A program made the position numbers and the translations under genes. From assembly GCA_964006375.1 (NCBI GenBank), contig OZ023265.1, positions 156,590,547-156,654,546 of the forward strand: a DNA stretch of 64,000 bases. Direction: 5' to 3'. The stretch comes from Tillus elongatus (Eukaryota > Arthropoda > Insecta > Coleoptera > Cleridae). The notes beneath the pieces were generated by a model. That model had not been told where the DNA came from. It saw only the letters and a program-made list of their open reading frames with translations, and did not search any database. This document shows positions 55,560-64,000 of this stretch, piece after piece. Numbering within the stretch: the first letter of the stretch is position 1; the number at the start of each line of letters is the position of its first letter.

Positions 55560-56362
55560 CTAGACAAGCGACCTGGCTGGGTAGAATGAGGTGACCCTCA
55601 ACTGTGGGTATCGGGTCACTCGGGGGTCAAAGGCAATGAAGCAGCTGACAGTCGGCAGAATGAGGTCACCCTCATCTGGGTGCCGGGTCACTTGGGGGTC
55701 AAAGACAATGAAGCAGCTGACTGTCGGCAGAATGAGGTCACCCTCATCTGGGTGCCGTGTCACTCGGGGGTCAAAGGCAATGAAGCAGCTGACTGTCTCG
55801 TGTCAGCAGAACCATTTATGAAACCAGAGCCGGTTCTGGGCGTGACAAAGAGCACTGCCAGGTGAGCCATTAAGTTCTGGGTCAGAAACGACAACAAGTT
55901 GTACTGGGCAGGCTGTCCAGGGCTCAGACATGGGATGTCAGTAACTGAGAAACCCAGTTCACAGAGAGCTGTGGAGCTGCTAAATCTTAGCAGAGGACAG
56001 CTCAGAAACATAACAGTACTCTTGACGGGACACATGGCCGTCAAGAAACACCTGCATAAAATGGGGCGGTTTAAGAGGGACCTGGCATGCAGACTCTGCG
56101 GCGAGGGGGAGAAATCACCCCAGCACATCTTTTGCGAATGTGAAGCTCCGAAACGCAAAAGACAACTGATCTATGGTTATCCTAGACCGGAGACAGAGCA
56201 ATATAAAACTTCACCCTACCAATTGCTCTTCAGACTAGCTCAAGGATGATTTTGGAATGGGTGGGGTAGAAAAGACAAAGGGCATGCGCAATAAGCCAGA
56301 GGCTGCGGTGCTATCGGGGTGGCAAAGACGTGGACGAGCGCTGAGGGAGAAAAAAAAAGTGC
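55560..56362 (+). pseudogene. RNase-H LINE fragment with triplicated RNase H segment
   Basis: Same family as 28882-29936. A 72-74 bp unit covering the RNase H IWVP.HSGVKGNEAAD motif is repeated three times (55583, 55657, 55729). It is followed by the C-terminal part SAEPFMKPEP, VELLNLSRGQLRNIT and a clear zinc knuckle, CRLCGEGEKSPQHIFCEC, ending near 56248. The A-rich 3' end is at about 56362. Stops interrupt the triplicated part. Confidence 0.85.
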
Positions 56363-56364
56363 CA

Positions 56365-58020
56365 GCTAACATATTCACAATAATTTGTTAAAACTATTAT
56401 TTAAAAAAATGTTTCGTATGCTTTTTCTTCGTGCACCGTGTCTTCATCATAAGGACAACTTACAGCTTGTACGACAAAGCTTGCATTAATTGTGGCTGCA
56501 TTAAATTTCTACAAGGTTAATTTGATGGGACCCTTCAGTTTCTTTAGTACGTAATGAATTTTCAAAACTGAGTAGCAAAATCCGTATTTGGATATCCTTC
56601 ATTTAACATTTTTTCAGAAATATTACCACTTTGCGGTAAACTTGGGAAATAAAATAAATTAAGACACACATTATAAGAAGACATATATTACTTAGGTATA
56701 AAAATAGTATCACATAAACAGATTTTAGAGAAACGAGGTATCTTAAAAGGTACGTAACTAACCCTGCTAAGATTTCACAATATTACCTATCTTATAGTCC
56801 TATTATTATACAAAAGACACCACTGGCAATCTAAATATATGTTCAAAAATTACGTGAATTGTCTAGGAATAATTGTTTTAATATAGTCTTATATTTTTAG
56901 AGCGTATTTGTTGCTATATAAATTTAACAATCAGGAACTTTAGATATCAACATTTGCGTTGCCTTGTGCCCTCAAATTAAAATGGGCTTTTACAGGCTAT
57001 GAGACATCTTTATTTATATCGGAAACAATTACTATTATTTCATTATTAGCTTATGATATTAAGATTAGATGCATACCTGATCGATAAACACCTCTGCGGA
57101 ACACAAAAGGTTTGAACTGAAGGCCTAATAAATATGAGTTTTGGGTCAAGACTACCCCATAAAGTGTAGGTATTCATTTTAATTATTTTTTTTTTGAGAC
57201 CAATAACATCTTAATCTTGCCTTTGCCGAGTTAATGAAATGAATCTACAATATTAGAGAAATTGAGAGATCTATTCATTTTTGCTGCCTTAAACCGCTAT
57301 ATTCTAATTACAGATATAGGGACGTCTTGTCTGGTTCCACAAGTTTTCCTCTCTTTAACTGGTTTCGCATTTTTGGACATCGTCTGGCAAGATACATTTC
57401 TAAACTGTCCTGCCTGACAATGCCTTAAAATCGACACCTGTTGCAGGGAAGAAAATAAGCACTTGTAAAGCGAGATAAGAAGTATTGACATTTGTATTTA
57501 GTACAAATTAAAAACAAATGGATGTATAGAAGCTCGAGATTGCGCATTTCGAGGATGGTCCGATCGGTGTTCGGTCGTTTAAAGGTATAAATATCAGTTT
57601 TTATCACGTAGCTATTGTTTTGGTCCTTCACAGAAACAACTAAAGTAACTTTATGCTTTATGGTACCTACTATAGTTCTTGTACGCCGTTATAACAAGCA
57701 AACTTTTAATAGTGAACTAACACTATCACATTACATACTAACTTAATAAAATAGACAATTTTCATGTTTTTTTTTTCTTATCACATCTAAGACATCCCGC
57801 AAAGATAATTTTTAGTATTTTTTTCATTTCACATACTACAAAAATAACGATGCAAAAAAATATTTGAAAATGCGAATTTCATAGTTGATTTCAAACAGCA
57901 GTATTTTGCCTCCATGGTATGTGACGTCACGGGACAGTACAATAGTCATCAATGAACTTGCTTCTCTGAGTTTACATCCTGTGTTGCAAGTTATGGTAGT
58001 CGATAATATGGAAAATGAAG
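56365..58020. other. Intergenic sequence, nothing assigned
   Basis: The longest stretch in the right half without recognised repeats. Minus-strand open stretches at 57297-57631 have no family signature. It could be old unique DNA; regulatory content cannot be judged. Confidence 0.4.
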
Positions 58021-58588
58021 CTTATACAGTGTGTCCCAAAGTTAATTGTACATCAGCTAAGTGGTGATATCTGGTACAAAAATAAAGCGATTGGGCTCAA
58101 CAAGCATTTGTAAAACGTTACTGGTTTTCGTCTCACATCGTGTTTAAATAATTTTTCTTAACACTATTTTTTTCAAATATCTTGAAAGTGGTTCAACACA
58201 TTATTATGAAATATGGCCTGGTATTATTAGGCGTCATGCGTAATACAATAAGGGTGTCAGTTTCACCACTGCCGCTAGGTGGCGCCATCGACAACCACAC
58301 TGGTTCATTAACATGATCATATTTTTCTGCCAATCCTGCATGCACATTTTCGAACAAAAATAAAGCAATCCCGTTTAGTATATCACAAAAAAGGTATACT
58401 TGTTTGAAGTGGAAAATGTCGACCGTTTTCAACATAAACGTACTTTTTCAATGAAAACCAAAAATCTGTATTTACTTTGTTGCTAAGTATATCATGGCAG
58501 CAACTAGAAACTTGTTTACTATAACTTATCAAAATCGAGAGGCATTAAACAAGTAGCTTTACTTGTCACTCTACTCTTGTTAGTTAAA

Positions 58589-59671
58589 ATGCCGAGTCAT
58601 AATGATTTTTCAAATTAACAAATGCGAGATATGGTGTGTCTTTATGTCCAGGAAAATGTTTGTTCCCGCAGAGCAACACAGCGTTATTTTGAGCTTTATC
58701 CTGATAGAAGTCAATCAAACCATAAAACTTTTAACGCAGTGTACGATAGATTAGATGAAACTGGCTCATTTCATCCCAAAAACAGGAACGCAAGATGACG
58801 GCGTGTAATTGATGCTGATATAGAAGACGAAATCATAGTTCGTGTTGTAGAAGACGCGAAAGCGCTCACGAGACGTGTTAGCGCAGCAACGGGTATAAGC
58901 AAATCTTCGGTGTCCAGAATCATACGCAAAGAACAGCTACATCCGTATCATTTCACTCGAGTTCAGCAGCTTTTACCGCAGGACATACCAAGAAGAGTTG
59001 AATTTTGCCAGTTTATGAGAGAACGCTATTTAAAGGAACCAATGTTCTACAAGCAAATTTTATTTACTGATGAAGCGTCATTCACCAGAAGAGGTATGTT
59101 CAATTTGCGGAATAGCCATACCTATGCGATTGAAAATCCTCATGCTATCCGAGAACATCATTTTCAACATAAATTTTCAATAAACATCTTGTGTGGCCTT
59201 CTTGGAAATTGTATTGGGTGACCATTTGAACTGCCACCTAGACTTAACGGAGCAACGTATCGCTTGTTTTTGAGAGATAATATACCGATCATTTTAAAAG
59301 ATGTACTTTTAAATTTAACGAGTGGCTCTTGGTTCATGCATGATGGTGCTGCAGCACATTACATCGGAGATGTGCGAAATTATTTTGATGAAATTTAACC
59401 TCAAAGGTTAATGGGTAGAGGTAGTGTGCACCCACGGCCAGCGCGTATTCCCGACTTAAATCCGCTAGATTCTTACTTTTGGGGTTATCTAAAGTCACTG
59501 GTCTACACAGATCAAATAAGTAACCACCATCAATTATGGGAAAAGATCGTACAGGTTGTTAATGATACCAGAGCTGAACAAAACTATTTTTTTACAGTAA
59601 GAGATAATTTTAATAAACTAGTGAGAAAATGCATTGCCGTGAGTGGTGAACACCTCGAGCACTTACTCTGA
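58589..59671 (+). pseudogene. Tc1/mariner-type transposase, nonsense mutations only
   Basis: One continuous frame of ~360 codons, interrupted by TAA (58616), a TGA in NAR*RRV, a TGA in CIG*PFE and a TAA in FDEI*PQR, with no frameshift. If translation began at the in-frame ATG at 58622, three stops remain. The N-terminal helix-turn-helix has RRATQRYFELYPDRSQ, DUF4817-like. Catalytic Asp residues are in FTDEASFTRRG, FMHDGAAAHY and RIPDLNPLDSYFWGY, with 36 residues between the last two. The ending SGEHLEHLL parallels the intact transposase at 32978, so the two belong to one lineage. Confidence 0.9.
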
Positions 59672-59811
59672 TTTGTTGTTGTTTTCCGTCTAAAGTTGCA
59701 GCTTAATATTAGATCAATGTAATTAGGTAGATTAATGCAATTTGTAACAATCTTTCTGATATCCATTTTGTTAACTATTTCTTTTTAATTAATAGTTTTA
59801 TACATGTTATT

Positions 59812-60140
59812 TTAGTGAATTTTCGTAGAAAAAAATAAGTAATAGAGAGATATGTAGGTATCACACCGATAACTCAAAAAATAATGGGCCGATTTTGATA
59901 AAATTTGGCGTGTACCTTCCTTTTGTAAGTGGCTTTGACAAGTCCGTTACTTGGGCAAATCGGACAAGGTTTTCCGGGAAAATTTTGAGTTTTCATTAAA
60001 AAAAATGTTTATCTCAAAAAGTAAAAAAGCTGTGATAACCAAATTTGGTAGGTAGGTCTACGATATAAAATGTAAAGTATACGCAAAAATATAGATGTCT
60101 ACGTAACAAGAAAAAAAGTTATAATAAAATATTTGGTGCC
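59812..60140 (+). repeat. Family A fragment nested in the transposon
   Basis: TTTTAGTGAATTTTCGTAGA, then ACTCAAAAAATAATGGGCCG and AACCAAATTTGGTAGGTAGG. It sits between the transposase and the right inverted repeat, so it inserted later. Confidence 0.8.
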
Positions 60141-60739
60141 AGATTATTTCTATTTCTTTGTTAAATTCTTAATAAAAATGTTTCTTTCGATAACGTGCAT
60201 TTCATTGTGTTAAAGAGTTGCTACAACAGATACACATGATTTACACTAAGATCGAAGCCTTCGAGAATACGTAATGTTTGCGCACAATCGCTAATTTAAT
60301 TTCATTGAAAAAGTACGTTTATTTTGAAAACGGTCAACTTTTTCGACTTCAAAGAGGTACACCTTTTTTGTGTGAAACTATATGGGCTTTCTTTATTTCT
60401 ATTCAAAAATGTGCATACAGGGTGGACAAAAAATTACGACCATGTTAATGAACCAGTGTTGCTGTCGGTGGCGCCACCTAGCGGCACTGGTGAAATTGGC
60501 ACCGTCGTGGTATTACGCATAATGCCTAATAATACCAAGCCACATTTCATAATACTATGTTAAACCACTTTCAAGATATTTGAAAAAAATAATTTTAAGA
60601 AAAATTATTTAAACACCCGAGTACGAGTACGAAAACGAGTAACATTTTGCAAAGGCATATTGAGCATAATCGCTTTTTTTTTGTGCCAGCATTCACCCCT
60701 TAGCTATTGTCTAATTAATTATGGGGCAGCCTATATAAA

Positions 60740-61414
60740 TACTGAATAGTATCACTTGTGCACAAATATGACTATAAAAATTCCAGAAAAACTATTTTTA
60801 TTGTTCCAATCAGAAAGCAATACTGCAAAGTTATAAAGAAGGATTAAAGGAAAATCGCCTTATATTGCTGTAAAGACCATTTGAATATAAGTACCTCCTC
60901 ACCTTAACAATGAATGTTAGTAATATAAGGCTATAATTCTTATCATACGTTATTTAGTTAGGTTGTAATTTCCATGTGGTCGAGGTATGTCTGTCTGTAC
61001 ATATTAAGTATTAACTTTACGTATGGCTCTTAGTATTAACAACCGAAAAAAAATATGGTTATTAGTTTACGAAATTATTGGGTTTGCTTCCATTAATTAT
61101 CTGTAATTAATTGAGAAAACATAGTTCTTTTAAAAAGAGTGATCTCATCATAAACGAGTCCATTCTTGCCAAATTATCTGATTACGCTTGTTGAAAACTA
61201 TTGTCTCTCATTTTATTACGCACGCTTTACAATATTCAACTAGAACAAACACAATAAACGAATAAAATTTACCACTATATTGAGAAACAAGCGACAATAC
61301 TTATCATACCATAAGGCAAATGTAAACCCGATATTTATTTGCTATCCAACTCAGTCACGACCAATAGCAGAACGTTCGCGGTCACATGATAGTTATTCAA
61401 AGTTGTTTGATTTT
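60740..61414. other. Intergenic sequence, nothing recognised
   Basis: AT-rich; no feature identified. Confidence 0.45.
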
Positions 61415-61428
61415 AAGTCTTTTTCTGT

Positions 61429-61786
61429 AGCCTCGATGGTTCAGGGACAAGAATCTGCGCCTCTGAACCGAAGGGTACTAGGTTCGATCCCAGGGTTCTC
61501 CTTTCACTTTTTCAGAAACTGTAACATTAACATCAACCGAGGTCCTGGCATTGTATTTGAGTAAGTTGAATGTCTGCACGTTCTGCTCTTCGGAGGGGGC
61601 GTAAATCCGACGGTCCCGTGTCCATGCGATGTTGGGAACCTTAAAGATCCCTACCCTTCTTACATAAGGGTAGGGGTTCTGCAAAATTTCCAGGATAGTG
61701 AGGTGAAACTGTGCGCCCTGGCGTCGGTGATTGGCCATAGTCGCGGAAATAGACCGACGTTAAAGAAATAAAACACACACACACAC
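61429..61786 (+). mobile_element. tRNA-derived SINE, copy 6
   Basis: A-box-like GGTTCAGGGACAAG, B box GGTTCGATCCC and a (CA)n tail. Perfect 14-bp target duplication AAGTCTTTTTCTGT at 61415-61428 and 61787-61800. Confidence 0.95.
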
Positions 61787-62029
61787 AAGTCTTTTTCTGT
61801 CCACTATATAGGATTTTGGGTATTTTCATGCATGTTGTAATATTCTATGTGTAAAAAGCTGTTAGGTAAATGCTGAATTCACGTAATGGGAAATCCATGA
61901 AAATTGTCTATTATATCCTTTAAAGATTGCATTTTTTGTGATAACTTCTTTCTTATATGTTATAAATAACGTTTTAAATATAAAACTAGGGAAGTATATA
62001 AGGCTAGATGTATTCTCACTACAATTAGA

Positions 62030-62075
62030 ACCGCAGACCGGTTTCGCTCTAATTAGAGCTTGTCAGTACGGTATA
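62030..62075 (-). ncRNA. Hammerhead motif, monomer 1
   Basis: CCGTA, CTGACAA, GCTCTAATTAGAGC, GAAAC, ACCGGTC, TGCGG. All helices pair, and the triplet is GTC, but the core G is mutated to A (CTGACAA), so it is probably inactive. Confidence 0.65.
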
Positions 62076-62337
62076 CTAATTGCAGCGACAATACACTTAT
62101 AAAGTAATACGGCTATGGTAGTCAGCCTCCCAAAACTAAGTGAGATATATTACCCGTTTTTATCTCGTTGCGGAACCAAGTAGTATGTTTTCAAGGCAGC
62201 TCCAAATAACACAATGTTAAAACATAGAGATTGTATACAACCAACTAACAATGTAGTATATTGTCAGCCCTGGCCAGTTTCTTTTCCAATATTGGGACAA
62301 AATATGTAAGGCTAGATGTATTCACACCACAATTAGA

Positions 62338-62382
62338 ATCCTAGGCCGGTTTCTCTCTAGTTAGAGCTCGTCAGTACGCTAT
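62338..62382 (-). ncRNA. Hammerhead motif, monomer 2
   Basis: Core CTGACGA and GAAAC are intact; stem II has one mismatch; the cleavage triplet is GCC instead of GTC, which should block cleavage. Confidence 0.6.
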
Positions 62383-62535
62383 ACTAATTGCATCAAAAAT
62401 ATCCTTATAAAGTCATACGGCTATTAGCCAGCCTCCCAAAACTAAGACACGCTTTTTACTTTGTCCCTGTATTTTGGGAGGCTGGCTACCATAGCCGTAT
62501 TACTTTATTGGTGTAGTTTCGCTGCAACTAGTAGG

Positions 62536-62577
62536 CTGTACTGGCGAGCTCTAATTAGAGCGAAACCGGTCTACGGT
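62536..62577 (+). ncRNA. Hammerhead motif, inverted monomer
   Basis: CTGTA, CTGGCGA, perfect stem II GCTCTAATTAGAGC, GAAAC, ACCGGTC, TACGG. One core substitution (CTGGCGA). Confidence 0.62.
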
Positions 62578-62809
62578 TCTAATTGTGGTGAGAATACATC
62601 TAGTGTTACATACTTTGTCCCCATATTGGGAAGGAAATGGGCCAGGGCTGACAATTTCCTAAATTGTTAGTTGGTTGTATCCAGTCTCTATTTTTTAACA
62701 TTCTGTGTTATTTGAAGCTGCCGTGACAACATACTACTCGGTCTGGCAACGAGATGGCGACACGTGTAAAAAGCATATCTTACATCTCACTTCGTTTTAG
62801 GGAAGTATT

Positions 62810-63574
62810 TATCAAAAAAATATGATATTTAGGTATATAAGATAGGAATGCAACTTTCAAGTCAAAACAACGTCTCATTTTCTTTCTGAATACACAGTTA
62901 CTGTGATTTACAATAATTTGTTTGTTTTGTGATACTTTACAATAATTGAGTATAATAAATTATAGTACATTTAGCAATGTGTAAAAAAAGCGTCACTATT
63001 GATGAATATTTAAAATCTTTAACTACCAAAAACCATTTTCTTGTTTGTAGAAAGGTAATAAACTAATGACAAGGATATTAGGCCCCCTGAGCTTTACTCG
63101 TAATAAAATCAAAACCTTTTAGAACAGGAAAGGCGTTATCGCACAATCGGTGTATAAACACAGAAAACTATTTACGTTTTTAGTTGAGAACATTTTGAAT
63201 TTAATTTTAAGCACACTACCATAAGCTAAAGGCCCATCGATGTTGGTCATATCAAATCTAAATCCAAAATTAAGTAGTGAGTTTTTTAAATTTAACTATT
63301 AACATTTTTTACCCGTCAAGTGCAATTAATTTTAACAAGCCTATCACTAATGCTTCACTTCAGTTACAATATTTTAATTCTTACGCAAACATTCGGCATT
63401 TGCTTCTGAACTTCTTAAGTTGCATGGATTGTTTTGATTTGCTAAAATATTACATATATAGGCACCGTCACAGATTAACGCAGTAAGAATTGTCGTCAAT
63501 TAAATTGTTGATGACACTAGTAAAACTATGGTATTTTTGTATTTTTGGTGCATGTCTTAAGTATTCACTATCTA
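62810..63574. other. 3' flank of gene B
   Basis: AT-rich sequence downstream of the gene B polyadenylation signal; no repeat or gene recognised. Confidence 0.4.
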
Positions 63575-63580
63575 TTTATT
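63575..63580 (-). promoter_or_regulatory. Candidate polyadenylation signal of gene B
   Basis: AATAAA on the minus strand about 80 bases after the gene B stop codon. It is the closest canonical hexamer in this AT-rich sequence; chance occurrence is possible. Confidence 0.4.
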
Positions 63581-63659
63581 GTCTATTTACATTTAGGAAT
63601 GCCATATACAAAACAACTATTTATGTCTTTTAAGCCCAACCTCAATGTGTTACACCTTC

Positions 63660-63974
63660 TCATTCATCTTTCTTATTTTCATCTTGATCACACACAACAT
63701 ATCCTAAAGACCTTAGTTCTCTTTTGATAGTCTCACTACTATAGAAAAACTTCATCCAATCATTGTAATCGTATTCTGGGTGGACTCCACCATAAAGTTC
63801 TGGTAGATATTTAGGATCTATATGACGATGTAGACTTTCCATGTCATCACCATGGAAGAAGATTCTTTCCCTCATTCTATCAACTATGAAAGGTTTGAAA
63901 ATACTGTAGATCATGTCAAACAACCATGGTTGGTTCACCACATGTAGGGCATGGATTTTCATTGTGAATGATGT
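63660..63974 (-). CDS. CRAL-TRIO gene B, last coding exon
   Basis: Terminal exon of a second CRAL-TRIO protein. It follows acceptor TTTTTCTTTCAG and reads TSFTMKIHALHVVNQPWLFD, then SIFKPFIVDRMRERIFFHG, then HIDPKYLPELYGG, ending ...QDENKKDE and TGA (63662-63660). 'H.VN.PW.F', 'FKPF....R.RI.FHG' and 'LP.E.GG' are hallmark C-terminal CRAL-TRIO motifs, so this copy looks functional. The upstream exons lie beyond 64000. The ATG inside is not the start. The gene is a same-strand paralogue of gene A, about 27.5 kb from its start, but its last intron sits at a different place. The protein is probably a cytosolic carrier of a hydrophobic ligand (retinoid, tocopherol or phosphoinositide in relatives); the ligand cannot be read from the sequence. 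Confidence 0.9.
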   Translation of the reverse strand, partial: TSFTMKIHALHVVNQPWLFDMIYSIFKPFIVDRMRERIFFHGDDMESLHRHIDPKYLPELYGGVHPEYDYNDWMKFFYSSETIKRELRSLGYVVCDQDENKKDE

Positions 63975-64000
63975 CTGAAAGAAAAATAAACAAGCAGTAT

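Larger units (their letters stand above)
58025..60735 (+). mobile_element. Tc1/mariner-type transposon with long inverted repeats, decayed
   Basis: Long imperfect inverted ends (about 58025-58455 and 60305-60735; landmarks CTTTCAAGATATTTGAAAAA and GGCGCCACCTAGCGG) flank a transposase pseudogene. A family A fragment is inserted at 59812-60140. The ends are much more diverged than those at 32580-34647, so it is older. Confidence 0.83.
61998..62797. mobile_element. Hammerhead-bearing multimer with 11-bp target duplication (retrozyme-like)
   Basis: An 800-bp insertion between perfect copies of TAGGGAAGTAT (61987-61997, 62798-62808). It holds one full 308-bp monomer and part of a second in the same direction (AGGCTAGATG at 62001 and 62309). 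An inverted copy follows from about 62470. Each unit carries a hammerhead motif (62037-62066, 62345-62374 minus; 62541-62575 plus). No coding capacity. Confidence 0.8.

Noticed and set aside
57297..57631. Possible small gene on the minus strand
   Set aside because: Short, no recognisable domain, no start or splice support, ordinary for chance open frames.

Overview
The window is AT-rich nuclear DNA from an animal, most likely an insect. Genes are split by long introns with GT-AG splice sites. The repeats are typical of arthropods: Tc1/mariner, piggyBac, hAT, Penelope, several non-LTR retrotransposons and a tRNA-derived SINE. The insect order cannot be settled from the sequence; a repeat-rich beetle or similar would fit, but that is a guess.

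Host genes. Two genes are visible, both on the minus strand and both CRAL-TRIO (Sec14-like, alpha-tocopherol-transfer/clavesin-like) lipid-binding proteins. Gene A starts at 36084. Four coding exons (35988-36084, 26934-27025, 14974-15124, 3076-3383) join in frame with matching phases into 216 codons; the C-terminal exon lies beyond position 1. Introns 1-3 are about 9.0, 11.8 and 11.6 kb and consist mostly of transposons. Gene B contributes only its last exon (63660-63974); the rest lies beyond 64000. No host exon was recognised between 36.1 and 63.6 kb.

Mobile DNA by region. 0.06-8.8 kb: copies of an abundant composite repeat (called family A here), several around long (TA)n arrays, plus a foldback element at 4.3-5.6 kb. 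9.4-14.9 kb: a nest, with a decayed hAT containing an RNase-H LINE, itself containing a mariner and a hammerhead-bearing repeat. 17.9-20.2 kb: inverted Penelope terminal repeats around the 5' part of a LINE. 20.3-21.0 kb: a foldback. 22.4-26.7 kb: LINE pieces, a LINE ORF1 with PHD finger and zinc knuckles, and family A copies. 27.3-27.9 kb: a hammerhead-ribozyme repeat with its own target duplication. 28.8-31.3 kb: a Penelope element interrupted by a LINE. 32.6-34.6 kb: an intact Tc1/mariner-type transposon. 36.5-38.9 kb: a dead piggyBac. 39.1-40.5 kb: a mariner relic. 41-45 kb: family A and a tandemly duplicated LINE tail. 45.3-48.7 kb: inverted copies of a pogo-like element. 49.3-56.4 kb: SINE and LINE fragments. 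58.0-60.7 kb: a Tc1-type transposon with nonsense mutations. 62.0-62.8 kb: a second hammerhead array. Six SINE copies are scattered, each with a recognisable target-site duplication.

Most interesting signal. A repeat with a ~308-bp monomer carries a near-canonical type I hammerhead ribozyme (core CTGACGA, stem II hairpin, GAAAC, palindromic ACCGGT stem III, cleavage triplet GTC). It occurs as partly inverted multimers, two of them flanked by 11-12 bp target-site duplications. The Penelope elements here carry a different degenerate hammerhead with the same small palindromic stem III. This looks like a retrozyme-type RNA replicon, possibly mobilised by Penelope-type or LINE machinery. That mechanism is inference.
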